Assembly (NCBI GenBank): GCA_019414055.1
Contig: DXMV01000014.1
Location: 62,001-126,000 of the forward strand
Length of the DNA stretch: 64,000 nt
Source of the DNA: Collinsella sp.
GTDB taxonomy: Bacteria; Actinomycetota; Coriobacteriia; Coriobacteriales; Coriobacteriaceae
Direction: 5' to 3'
Shown here: positions 14,963-22,967 of the stretch, piece after piece
Layout: each line of letters opens with the position of its first letter
Numbering within the stretch: position 1 is the stretch's first letter
The notes under the pieces: generated by a model
Told to the model about the DNA's origin: nothing
Databases searched by the model: none
The model's input: the letters and a program-made list of their open reading frames with translations, nothing else
Position numbers and translations under genes: made by a program

Positions 14963-17590
14963 CTACTCGGCGTCGGGGACCTCGTAGGTGGCCGCCGGCG
15001 TGTTGTCGCACACGACGGTAAAGCCGCCGTCCTTGTCGGCATCGACCGTCACCTGATCGCCCTCGCGCACCGTGCCGTCGATGATGGCGGCGGCGATGGC
15101 GTCCACGACCTCGCGCTGGACCAGGCGCTTGAGCGGACGGGCACCGAACACGGGGTCCAGGCCACCCACGGCGAGCATCTGCTTGGCCGCCGGGGTGATG
15201 GCAAGCGTCATGCGCTCCTTGGCCAGACGCGCGCGGACGTCGGCAAGCTGGATGTCGACGATCTTCTCGATCTGCGCCATGCCGAGCGGATGGAACACCA
15301 CGATATCGTCGATACGGTTGAGGAACTCGGGGCGGAAGGTCTGAGCCATGGCGGCGTCAACCTGATGGCGCATCTCCTCCTCGTCCTTACCGGACAGATC
15401 GGCGATGGCCTTGGAGCCCACGTTAGACGTCATGATGATAATCGTGTTCTTGAAGGACACCTGGCGACCCTGGCCATCGGTCAGACGGCCGTCATCAAGC
15501 ACCTGCAACAGCACGTTAAAGACATCCGGATGAGCCTTCTCCATCTCGTCGAGCAAGATTACGGAGTACGGACGACGGCGCACGGCCTCGGTGAGCTGGC
15601 CGCCCTCGTCGTAGCCCACGTATCCCGGAGGCGCACCGATCAGACGCTGGACGCTGAACTTCTCCATATACTCGGACATGTCGATACGCACGAGCGCGCG
15701 CTCGTCATCGAACAGGCACTCGGCCAGCGCCTTGGCGAGCTCGGTCTTGCCCACGCCGGTCGGGCCCAGGAAGAAGAAGCTGCCGATGGGCTTGTCCGGA
15801 TCGGAGAGTCCCGCACGGCTGCGGCGCACGGCCGCGGCCACAGCGGACACGGCCTCGTCCTGACCGATGACGCGCTTATGCAGCTCGCCCTCCAGGCCCT
15901 TGAGCTTGTCGAGCTCGCCCTGCATCATCTTGGACACGGGCACGCCGGTCCAGGCGCTCACGACCTCGGCAATCTCGTCGGAAGTCACCTGCTCGTTGAG
16001 GCCCTCGCCGTCCTGCTCTTTTTGTGCCTCGAGCGCAGCCTCGGAATCCTGAATCTGCTGCTGCAGACCCGGAATCACGGAGTAGCGCAGCTCGGACGCA
16101 CGACCCAGATCGCCATTGCGCGTTGCGCGCTCCTCTTCGCTCTTGGCCTCGTCGAGCTGCCCCTTGAGCTCCTGCACGTGGTCGATAGCGTTCTTCTGGT
16201 TGAGCCAGCCGGCCTTTTGCACGTTGAGCTTTTCTTGGACCTCAGCGATCTCTTGGCGCAGAGCCTCCAGACGCTCCTTGGAGGCGTCGTCGGTCTCCTT
16301 CATGAGCGCCTGCTCCTCGATCTGCAGCTGGGTGAGCTGACGCGTGGTGGCGTCGATCTCGACCGGCATGCTGTCGAGCTCCATGCGCAGGCGGCTTGCG
16401 GCCTCATCGACCAGGTCGATGGCCTTGTCGGGCAGGAAGCGGTCAGCGATGTAGCGATCGGAGAGGTCGGCGGCGGCCACGAGCGCGCTATCGGTGATAT
16501 GCACGCCGTGGAAGATCTCGTACTTCTCCTTGAGGCCACGCAGAATCGAGATGGTGTCCTCGACGGTGGGCTCGGAGACCATCACGGTCTGGAAACGTCG
16601 GGCGAGTGCCGCGTCCTTCTCGATGTACTTACGGTACTCGTCGAGCGTGGTCGCGCCGATCGCATGCAGGTCGCCACGGGCGAGCGCCGGCTTGAGGATG
16701 TTGCCGGCATCCATGGAGCCCTCGGTGGCACCCGCGCCCACGATGGTGTGGAGCTCATCGATGAACAGGATGACCTTACCTTCCGATTTTTGCACTTCCT
16801 TGAGCACGGCCTTCAAGCGGTCCTCGAACTCGCCGCGGTACTTGGCGCCGGCGACCAGCGCGCTCATGTCGAGCTCGATGAGGTCGCGGTCGCGCAGGGT
16901 GCTCGGCACGTCGCCGGCCACGATACGCTGGGCGATGCCCTCGACGATGGCCGTCTTGCCGACGCCCGGCTCGCCGATGAGCACGGGGTTGTTCTTGGTG
17001 CGGCGCGACAGTACCTGGATGGTACGGCGAATCTCGTCGGTACGGCCGATGACCGGGTCGAGCTTGCCGGCGCGGGCGAGGTCGCAGATGTTGCGACCGT
17101 ACTGCTCCAGCGCCTCAAACTGCGTCTTGTCCTCGGCAGACGTCACGCGGTCATCGCCGCGCAGCTCCTCGTAGACTTGCTCGATGCGCTCCTTGGTCAC
17201 GCCGGCGTCACGCAGAACGCGGCCGGCCTCGCCCTTGTCCTCGGCAAGTGCCATCAGCAGATGCTCGGTCACCACAAAGCTGTCGCCCATCTTAGTGGCC
17301 TTCTTCTCGGCCTTTTCGATGACGCGGACGAGCTCGTTGGACAGGCCCATCTGCTGACCCTCGCCCGAAACCTTAGGCGCGTGGTCGATGGCATCCTGCG
17401 TGGAACGTGCGAGCTGGGCCGGGTCGGCACCGATGCGCTCGATGATCACGGAGATATTGCGCTCGCCAGCGCCGAGCAGGGCGGATAGCAGGTGAATCGG
17501 CTCCACCGCGCCGGCCTGCGCGTCGGCAGCCGTGCTCATGGCGGTCTGCAACGCCTCGCGCGACGTCATTGCTAGCTTATCGATTCTCAT
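14963..17590 (-). CDS. clpB: ATP-dependent disaggregase ClpB
   Basis: ClpB is a hexameric Hsp100 ATPase that, with DnaK, pulls proteins out of aggregates. The 875 residues contain the N domain (residues about 1-145), the first AAA domain with Walker A GEPGVGKT and VILFIDELHTIVGAG, the coiled-coil middle domain (about 400-530), the second AAA domain with GPTGVGKT and VILLDEMEKAHPDV, and the C-terminal domain. ATG 17590 follows GAGAGGTGA. No IGF/VGF-type ClpP loop is evident, consistent with ClpB and not ClpA/C. The upstream region carries inverted half-sites like those before dnaK, so HspR control is likely. Confidence 0.97.
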   Translation of the reverse strand: MRIDKLAMTSREALQTAMSTAADAQAGAVEPIHLLSALLGAGERNISVIIERIGADPAQLARSTQDAIDHAPKVSGEGQQMGLSNELVRVIEKAEKKATKMGDSFVVTEHLLMALAEDKGEAGRVLRDAGVTKERIEQVYEELRGDDRVTSAEDKTQFEALEQYGRNICDLARAGKLDPVIGRTDEIRRTIQVLSRRTKNNPVLIGEPGVGKTAIVEGIAQRIVAGDVPSTLRDRDLIELDMSALVAGAKYRGEFEDRLKAVLKEVQKSEGKVILFIDELHTIVGAGATEGSMDAGNILKPALARGDLHAIGATTLDEYRKYIEKDAALARRFQTVMVSEPTVEDTISILRGLKEKYEIFHGVHITDSALVAAADLSDRYIADRFLPDKAIDLVDEAASRLRMELDSMPVEIDATTRQLTQLQIEEQALMKETDDASKERLEALRQEIAEVQEKLNVQKAGWLNQKNAIDHVQELKGQLDEAKSEEERATRNGDLGRASELRYSVIPGLQQQIQDSEAALEAQKEQDGEGLNEQVTSDEIAEVVSAWTGVPVSKMMQGELDKLKGLEGELHKRVIGQDEAVSAVAAAVRRSRAGLSDPDKPIGSFFFLGPTGVGKTELAKALAECLFDDERALVRIDMSEYMEKFSVQRLIGAPPGYVGYDEGGQLTEAVRRRPYSVILLDEMEKAHPDVFNVLLQVLDDGRLTDGQGRQVSFKNTIIIMTSNVGSKAIADLSGKDEEEMRHQVDAAMAQTFRPEFLNRIDDIVVFHPLGMAQIEKIVDIQLADVRARLAKERMTLAITPAAKQMLAVGGLDPVFGARPLKRLVQREVVDAIAAAIIDGTVREGDQVTVDADKDGGFTVVCDNTPAATYEVPDAE

Positions 17591-17669
17591 GGAATCACCT
17601 CTCTTGGGGTGGCCGCCCTACGGGGCGGCTTCACGTTGTTCGAGAAGTATTGTTGCCAGCTTTGTACGA

Positions 17670-17703
17670 TCTTATACACAAATCTAAGTCTCTATATATA
17701 AGA
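17670..17703. promoter_or_regulatory. Candidate HspR operator upstream of clpB
   Basis: TCTAAGT-N7-TATAAGA at 17683-17703 has the same seven-base half-sites and seven-base gap as the dnaK site (26891-26911). A further half-site TCTTATA lies at 17670-17676. The geometry equals the known HspR-associated inverted repeat (CTTGAGT-N7-ACTCAAG), but the half-sites differ. Confidence 0.7.
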
Positions 17704-17767
17704 TTTTCTGAGTGATTGAAAGATAGGGAGCAGGTGCGCTCACCCGCTACGGCCTCGTCCCCTTACT

Positions 17768-17985
17768 ATCTCAATCTGTAACATCTAGCGGCTGTTTATG
17801 GCTCTAGATGTTACAGATCGAGATGAAATGACCAGCGGCACCCGTTTATCTAAATCTGAAACATCTAGTCAGCAAATAGAGCTCTATCTGTTACAAATCG
17901 AGACGAACAGAAAACACCCGGATCAAAAATCTAAATCTGTAACACCAGGCCCACTTTCAGCGGCCAAGATGTTACAGATCGAGAC
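17768..17985. repeat. Three tandem palindromic units of about 80 bp
   Basis: Unit 1 (17768-17824) has 21-bp arms with one mismatch. Unit 2 starts at 17848 and ends at 17903. Unit 3 runs from 17929 to 17985. Each left arm reads ATCTNAATCTGNAACA and each right arm TGTTACANATCGAGA. The spacing is 80-81 bp. Loops differ between units. The array lies between the stop of the 223-residue membrane protein and the clpB operator. Confidence 0.85.
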
Positions 17986-17993
17986 AGACCGAA

Positions 17994-18030
17994 AACCACC
18001 ACAAAGGGGACAGGCACCTTTGTGGTGGTT
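17994..18030. repeat. CCACCACAAAGG hairpin, copy 1
   Basis: AACCACCACAAAGG pairs with CCTTTGTGGTGGTT around the loop GGACAGGCA. It ends 8 nt from the stop codon of the minus-strand gene at 18038. Copies 2 and 3 are at 18794-18836 and 19692-19733. Confidence 0.85.
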
Positions 18031-18037
18031 GCAGCCT

Positions 18038-18709
18038 CTATTTAATTGCCGAGCCCGTGCTTCCCGATTCGGCGTTCCAGGGCATCTCATCCTCGAACAG
18101 CCATGTACGGGCAGACCCACTATCGCGTGCAGTCTGCGGGTCGGGCAAGCAGGTCTGTTCATAGGCATCCTGAATGCACTGACCCATAAAATCGTTGAGC
18201 TCGGTCTGGTTGCCCTCCATGACATAGGCGACATCGCCGTCCAAGATGTAGATACCCGGCCCCTCATTGCCCTCGTAGCCGGGATCGTACGAAACATCAC
18301 ATAACTTGGCGCCATTCGCGGTGTCCAACTCGATGGATGAGTGGCATCCGCCAACCATGTCGTTCGCTTTTGCCCGATAGGACGCATATCCATACCAGCG
18401 CTTAAAGGTTTTGCCCCTGAGCAGCTCGGACGCCCTGTCGATCAGACTAGAATCCGTGGTATAGCGCATAGCCCCAAGCTGAATATGTGGATAATTACTA
18501 ATGCCCAGCGCAGCCGGTTGCTCATCAAAATCAACGGTAATGGTCTCAGGCTTGTCGTCGCCGGTCAGAAGTTCGACAGATTGAGTCACAGGCTTGACCA
18601 CCGGCTCCGTCACCGCAGCAGGTAGAAACGCCATGCCGACAGCGCCCATGCCAACCACAGTGATCGCAAGCGCCAAAACAATCAATCCAATACGGGCAGG
18701 ACTTCTCAC
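18038..18709 (-). CDS. Membrane-anchored protein of unknown function
   Basis: A 223-residue protein. The first 35 residues form one hydrophobic segment (ARIGLIVLALAITVVGMGAVG) that is either an uncleaved signal or an anchor; the rest should be outside the cell. The body has no motif I recognise. It contains ITVDFDEQPAALGISN, a Trp/Tyr-rich stretch (FKRWYGYASYRAKAND) and GPGIYILDGDVAYVMEG. The GTG at 18709 is chosen because GAGGTG stands 7 nt upstream; the frame stays open further up only through a repeat hairpin. The gene downstream of the next one (18887-19555) has a similar size and plan and may be related. Confidence 0.7.
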   Translation of the reverse strand: MRSPARIGLIVLALAITVVGMGAVGMAFLPAAVTEPVVKPVTQSVELLTGDDKPETITVDFDEQPAALGISNYPHIQLGAMRYTTDSSLIDRASELLRGKTFKRWYGYASYRAKANDMVGGCHSSIELDTANGAKLCDVSYDPGYEGNEGPGIYILDGDVAYVMEGNQTELNDFMGQCIQDAYEQTCLPDPQTARDSGSARTWLFEDEMPWNAESGSTGSAIK

Positions 18710-18793
18710 AGCAAAGCACCTCACAATGCAAGCCTTCGCCACCTGCACTAATGATATCGCAGCCAGCACTATTACCAAAAGGAGCCGCTCGTT

Positions 18794-18836
18794 CCCCACC
18801 ACCACAAAGGCGCCTGTCCCCTTTGTGGTGGTGGGG
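18794..18836. repeat. CCACCACAAAGG hairpin, copy 2
   Basis: CCCCACCACCACAAAGG pairs perfectly with CCTTTGTGGTGGTGGGG around CGCCTGTCC. It lies between the two minus-strand membrane-protein genes. Confidence 0.88.
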
Positions 18837-18886
18837 CACGAGCTCGATATTGCCATGCTCGTTGAGCGACATTTCAATAAATGTCC

Positions 18887-19555
18887 CTACAGGATTTCAT
18901 CCGGGCTGGCGGGCTTGGTTGTTTTGGGGATGCCAAGTTTGGATGACGCGAAATCATCAACATTGTCCTTGATCCCGTCTTTTGTATAGACGGTGACCAT
19001 ATAGGTGCTGTACCCAAATTCGCTCTTGTTGCATATCGCCCAGGCCTGCCAGTAGGCGGCCCTGCTCCGTCCTTTTATTATTCCGATGCGGCGGAGTTCT
19101 GTTCGCTTTAACTTTTGGTCGTTATCGATGGATCGGCCGGCCTCCTCGGTAAGCCCGCACCGTTCGATCAGCTTGTCGAGAACTTGGTTCATGTGACGCT
19201 CGTCGGTGTTTGGAGCATAGTCGTAGGCGAGGCTGATGGAGTCGAGGGGCTGGTCATCGATCAAATAATTCATCGCCTGAGGTTCAAGGCCGAAATGAGG
19301 AGACTGTCCGTCGACCTGATCGAGCAGCGGTAACTTTGACCGCCAACTTCCGGTGGGAATTGCATCTTCGTAAAACACGCCGCGGCAGATAAAGGAGAGC
19401 GAGGTGGCACGCGAGCCGGCGTCGACCATTCCGCATAAATCGAAGGGCGAGGCGATACCAAGGGAAAAGGGCGTGATGACGATAAGGAAGAACATCACGA
19501 TGGGTACGGCGAGAATGGCGATGGCGTTACGGCAAGTGGAGCGAGACGGCTTCAT
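18887..19555 (-). CDS. Membrane-anchored protein of unknown function
   Basis: A 222-residue protein with a basic start and one hydrophobic segment (AIAILAVPIVMFFLIVI, residues about 11-27), so probably a signal anchor with an extracellular body. The body holds no motif I recognise; it contains two Cys close to the membrane and one pair-like arrangement (RCGLTEEAG, AWAICNKSE). The ATG at 19555 follows TTAGGGGGC. It has the same plan as the 223-residue protein next to it (anchor plus about 190 residues), and the two may be diverged paralogues, though alignment by eye is not convincing. Confidence 0.7.
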   Translation of the reverse strand: MKPSRSTCRNAIAILAVPIVMFFLIVITPFSLGIASPFDLCGMVDAGSRATSLSFICRGVFYEDAIPTGSWRSKLPLLDQVDGQSPHFGLEPQAMNYLIDDQPLDSISLAYDYAPNTDERHMNQVLDKLIERCGLTEEAGRSIDNDQKLKRTELRRIGIIKGRSRAAYWQAWAICNKSEFGYSTYMVTVYTKDGIKDNVDDFASSKLGIPKTTKPASPDEIL

Positions 19556-19691
19556 ATGTGCCCCCTAAGACAAATAGCAGGCAAGTTCCATGACAAATGA
19601 ATAATCTCAGATAACAACTTATTCTAGCCCATAACAAGCAAGGACATCAGACATTGAGAACAGGCCTGTTTGCCCGGTCATTCATTTTTGT

Positions 19692-19733
19692 TCCCCACCA
19701 CCACAAAGGCGCCTGTCCCCTTTGCGGTGGTTT
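19692..19733. repeat. CCACCACAAAGG hairpin, copy 3
   Basis: ACCACCACAAAGG pairs with CCTTTGCGGTGGT (one G-T change) around CGCCTGTCC, the same loop as copy 2. Confidence 0.85.
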
Positions 19734-19827
19734 TCAACAAAAAGAAGCCGCCCCGATAGCAGAGGCGACATCAAGCAAGTCTATTTATTAGCGTCCCTCA
19801 AGACCCAACGAGAACGTCGCGGTAGCG

Positions 19828-19893
19828 CCGGCCACACCTTTCCCTCGGGCGACCCTCGCGAAGCGCGTGAGCACGAGGGAAAGGTGTGGCCGG
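19828..19893 (-). terminator. Long hairpin after the hydratase gene
   Basis: Arms 19828-19847 and 19874-19893 are 20 bp and perfectly complementary (CCGGCCACAC and so on). They enclose a 26-nt loop. The hairpin begins 14 nt after the hydratase stop, but it has no T-run, so it may act as an RNA-end protector or Rho-assisted terminator. Confidence 0.6.
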
Positions 19894-19907
19894 GGCGTAC
19901 AGCAGAG

Positions 19908-22208
19908 TTACTCGGCAGCGGCCTTGAACTTGTTGTAGTTGATCAGGCAGCCGGCCTTGACGATGGCACGCTCCTCGGCCGTCATATCGGCAATGTAGAG
20001 CTCAATCTGCTCGACCGTGCCGTCGGCACGCACCACGTAGGCAGCGATGTTCTTCAGGTCGCCATCGAGCGCAGCGCGAATCCCCGGCACAAAGACGTAA
20101 TCGCCCACCTCAAAGTTGGGCTCTGCCTCCATCTGGAAGGGCACCATGCCCCAGTTCATCACGTTGGAGCGATAGCGCTTGGTGGCGTACTCGTGCACGA
20201 TGTTGGCCAGGCCGCCAATGACGCGCTGGCAGCTCGCGGCCTGCTCGCGGGCGCTGCCGTCGCCCGGCTTCTTGGCGTAGAGCATGGAGCCGTACTCGGT
20301 CGCCTTGGCATCGGCCGCGACGCCCACGCCGGCCAGTGCCTCAAACACGCCGGCAAGCTCGGCATCGAGTGCCGCCAGGTCGCCTGCTGCCTCGCCGGCA
20401 ACGCGGCGCTTCTCCACGGCGTCGACCTCCTTGGAGCGGCCCACGTAAGCCGGGTCGCGGCGGCTGAGCGTAAACTCGGCCAGACCCAGCGGGTTGGAGC
20501 GGAAGGAGCTCGTCTCGCCCGAGGGAATGAGCTCGTCGGTCGTGGTGACCGGGTCCATGATCTTGGAGCACACCTTGAGCAGGATGTCGTCGCCGAGCGG
20601 TTCCATCGTAGGCCACGGCTTGATGTTGGGGCCTTCGACCAGCTCGTCGGCCGGCTCAGCCTTGCCAAAGCCCCAGTACACGCGCTTCTTGTACGGCGCG
20701 TCGTCAAAGGCGTACTCGCAGGCCTCGTCCCAGGTGTCCTCGGGCAGGTCGGTCGCCGGCGTCAGGACGCCACCGTTGGCAGCCGTCGCCGCGATGGAGC
20801 GGGCGTCCATCAGGGCCACGGCGCTCAGCTGGCCATTACCCGGCTTGGAACCCTCGCGGTTGGGGAAATTGCGCGTGGTGTGACGAATGGACAGGCCGTT
20901 GTTGGCAGGCGTGTCGCCGGCACCAAAGCACGGGCCGCAGAACGCCGTACGCACGATCGCGCCGGCCTCCATAAGGTCGTAGATGTAGCCGCGGCGCGTA
21001 AGCTCGAGCGCCACGGGTTGGCTCGTGGGATAGACCGACAGCGAGAACTCGCCGCAGCCGGTGTTGGCGCCCTTGAGCACGCGGGCAGCCTGGACCACAG
21101 AGTCGTAGTTGCCGCCCGAGCAGCCGGCGATAATGCCCTGCTGCACGTGCAGCTTGCCGTCGACGATCTTGTCGAGCAGGCTAAAGTGCGTCTTGCCTTC
21201 GCCGATCTTGGCGGCCTCGAGCTCCACCTCGTGCAGGATGTCCTCGAGATTCTCGTTGAGCTCGTCGATCTCAAAGCCGTTGGAAGGATGGAACGGCAGG
21301 GCGATCATGGGCTTGATGCTCGACAGGTCGACCTCGACGCAACCGTCGTAGTAGGCGACATCGGCGGGCTTGAGCTCGCGGTAGTCGTCGCCGCGGCCGT
21401 GCATGGTCAGGAATGCGTGCGTGTCCTCGTCGGTGGCCCAGATGCTCGACAGGCAGGTGGTCTCGGTGGTCATGACGTCGACGCCGTTGCGGTAGTCGGT
21501 CGTCATGCTCGAGATGCCGGGGCCCACGAACTCCATGACCTTGTTCTTGACGTAGCCCTTGGCAAAGACGGCGCGGATGATGGCGAGCGCCACGTCGTGC
21601 GGGCCGACGCCGGGGCGCGGGGCACCCGTGAGGTAGATGGCGACAACGCCGGGATAGGCGACGTCGTAGGTGTCGCGCAGCAGTTGCTTTGCCAGCTCGC
21701 CGCCGCCCTCGCCCACGGCCATAGTGCCCAGAGCGCCGTAGCGGGTGTGCGAGTCGGAACCCAAGATCATCTTGCCGCAACCGGCAAAGTTCTCGCGCAT
21801 AAAGGAGTGGATGACGGCGATGTGCGGCGGGACGAAGATGCCACCGTACTTCTTGGCAGCCGAGAGGCCAAAGACGTGGTCGTCCTCGTTGATGGTGCCG
21901 CCCACGGCGCACAGCGAGTTATGGCAGTTGGTGAGCACGTAAGGCAGCGGGAACTGCTCCATGCCCGAGGCGCGCGCCGTCTGGATGATGCCGACAAAGG
22001 TGATGTCATGGCTCGCCATGGCGTCGAAGCGAATCTTGAGCGCCTCGGGATCTCCGGACGTATTGTGTGCCTGGAGGATCGAATACGCGATGGTGCCGCG
22101 CTTGGCATCCTCGGGCGTCTGCGTAATACCACGCTCGGCAGCCTCGGCCGCAGGCACAACCTCGCTGCCGCCGCGCAGGTAGATGCCGTCCTCGTACAGC
22201 TTGACCAT
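19908..22208 (-). CDS. Aconitase-family hydratase (YbhJ-like)
   Basis: A 766-residue enzyme of the aconitase superfamily, which adds or removes water on hydroxy-acids using a 4Fe-4S cluster. Motifs: GSDSHTRYGALGTMAVGEGGGE (residue span about 165-186), a cluster loop with TGCGEFSLSVYP and FCGPCFGAGDTPANN, NFPNREGSKPGNG, and the C-terminal swivel domain YRSNVMNWGMVPF. The Cys, Ser and Arg residues expected for cluster and substrate are in place. The exact substrate is not known; the closest named type is E. coli YbhJ. ATG 22208 is chosen because GGGAGACAGT precedes it and the product then begins MVKLYEDG; a GTG 34 codons upstream lacks a good site. Confidence 0.88.
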   Translation of the reverse strand: MVKLYEDGIYLRGGSEVVPAAEAAERGITQTPEDAKRGTIAYSILQAHNTSGDPEALKIRFDAMASHDITFVGIIQTARASGMEQFPLPYVLTNCHNSLCAVGGTINEDDHVFGLSAAKKYGGIFVPPHIAVIHSFMRENFAGCGKMILGSDSHTRYGALGTMAVGEGGGELAKQLLRDTYDVAYPGVVAIYLTGAPRPGVGPHDVALAIIRAVFAKGYVKNKVMEFVGPGISSMTTDYRNGVDVMTTETTCLSSIWATDEDTHAFLTMHGRGDDYRELKPADVAYYDGCVEVDLSSIKPMIALPFHPSNGFEIDELNENLEDILHEVELEAAKIGEGKTHFSLLDKIVDGKLHVQQGIIAGCSGGNYDSVVQAARVLKGANTGCGEFSLSVYPTSQPVALELTRRGYIYDLMEAGAIVRTAFCGPCFGAGDTPANNGLSIRHTTRNFPNREGSKPGNGQLSAVALMDARSIAATAANGGVLTPATDLPEDTWDEACEYAFDDAPYKKRVYWGFGKAEPADELVEGPNIKPWPTMEPLGDDILLKVCSKIMDPVTTTDELIPSGETSSFRSNPLGLAEFTLSRRDPAYVGRSKEVDAVEKRRVAGEAAGDLAALDAELAGVFEALAGVGVAADAKATEYGSMLYAKKPGDGSAREQAASCQRVIGGLANIVHEYATKRYRSNVMNWGMVPFQMEAEPNFEVGDYVFVPGIRAALDGDLKNIAAYVVRADGTVEQIELYIADMTAEERAIVKAGCLINYNKFKAAAE

Positions 22209-22374
22209 ACTGTCTCCCACTCTGCCCGAAAGGCTCGGGCGCATAGCATACATTCGTTCAATATCGTGCCATAGAACGGTTGCCAGTGGGTTACGAATCT
22301 GCACGTTCACTTTATCTCAGTAAAGCAGAGGACGAGTTAGGTCCCGGGGAGGCAGACTTAGACGCTCAAATAAC

Positions 22375-22438
22375 GAGAGTGGATAATCTCCCACTTTGAG
22401 CCTGCAAACAGGCAAAAAACGGGAGATTATCCACTCTC
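22375..22438. repeat. Palindromic element Q, copy 1
   Basis: GAGAGTGGATAATCTCCC (22375-22392) pairs perfectly with GGGAGATTATCCACTCTC (22421-22438). The loop holds a small inner hairpin GCCTG-CAAA-CAGGC. A second copy at 62288-62351 keeps pairing through base changes on both arms. Confidence 0.88.
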
Positions 22439-22446
22439 ATTCTGCG

Positions 22447-22479
22447 GGTACTCATTTAAGTCTGTCCCCAATGAGTGCC
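22447..22479 (-). repeat. Constant-loop hairpin touching the hspR stop codon
   Basis: GGTACTCATT and AATGAGTGCC pair (one G-T) around TAAGTCTGTCCCC. The last base belongs to the hspR stop codon, so the hairpin forms the first part of the 3' end of the dnaK-grpE-dnaJ-hspR transcript. Confidence 0.8.
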
Positions 22480-22895
22480 TACAGGTCTCCTCCGGCGCCC
22501 AGCAGCTTGCGCATGACTTGCTCGGGGTTGACCGAGCCGTCGCGCGGAGCCAGGGCGGTGATCTTCTTTTGCATCTTGTACTCGTGCAGCTCGTCCTCGA
22601 GCTGGCGCACGCGAGCGCGGAGCTTCTCGTTCTCGCGCTCGCGCTCCTCAGCACGCTCCTTCATATCGAGGATGCGCACCACGCCGGCGAGGTTGATGCC
22701 CTCGTCGGTCAGTTGGTTGATGAGTTCCAGACGCTCGATATCGGCACGCGAATACAGGCGCGTGTTACCGCCCGAGCGCTGAGGATTCACCAGGCCCTTG
22801 GACTCGTAGACGCGCAGAGTCTGCGGGTGCATGCCGGTCAGCTCGGCCGCCACGCTGATCATGTACAGCGGTTTGTTCCTATTGTCCTCGGCCAT
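22479..22895 (-). CDS. hspR: Heat-shock repressor HspR (MerR family)
   Basis: HspR binds inverted repeats upstream of chaperone genes and represses them, with DnaK as co-repressor. The 138-residue protein starts with the MerR-type winged helix (YMISVAAELTGMHPQTLRVYESKG, residues about 11-34, then GNTRLYSRADIERL). A coiled coil follows (ERERENEKLRARVRQLEDEL). ATG 22895 is the only sensible start. It is the last gene of the dnaK operon, the usual actinobacterial order. Matching half-sites upstream of dnaK and clpB support both as targets. Confidence 0.93.
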   Translation of the reverse strand: MAEDNRNKPLYMISVAAELTGMHPQTLRVYESKGLVNPQRSGGNTRLYSRADIERLELINQLTDEGINLAGVVRILDMKERAEERERENEKLRARVRQLEDELHEYKMQKKITALAPRDGSVNPEQVMRKLLGAGGDL

Positions 22896-22967
22896 GCTAC
22901 CTGACCCCTTTCCGTCTCGTTATCGTCCATCATAAGCCCGCGGGCGTGGGCGTGCGCCGCGACCGCC

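Larger units (their letters stand above)
17591..18037. other. Repeat-filled gap upstream of clpB
   Basis: The 447-nt gap holds the candidate HspR operator, the three tandem palindromes and a CCACCACAAAGG hairpin, but no credible gene. A rightward open frame that crosses it is made of these repeats. Confidence 0.7.
19556..19907. other. Repeat-bearing gap after the hydratase gene
   Basis: The 352-nt gap contains the third CCACCACAAAGG hairpin (19692-19733) and the 20-bp stem at 19828-19893. Nothing else is recognisable. Confidence 0.65.

Noticed and set aside
15290..17488. Rightward open frame of 732 codons opposite clpB
   Set aside because: A high-GC antisense shadow of clpB with no domain and no ribosome site.
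17768..17985. CRISPR array
   Set aside because: The units are about 80 bp and each is itself a long palindrome with variable loops; there are only three and no cas genes are near.
17798..18304. Rightward open frame across the palindrome array
   Set aside because: It is built from repeat units and the antisense of the 223-residue membrane protein gene.
19722..22274. Rightward open frame of 850 codons opposite the hydratase
   Set aside because: Antisense shadow; the minus-strand reading has clear aconitase motifs and this one has none.
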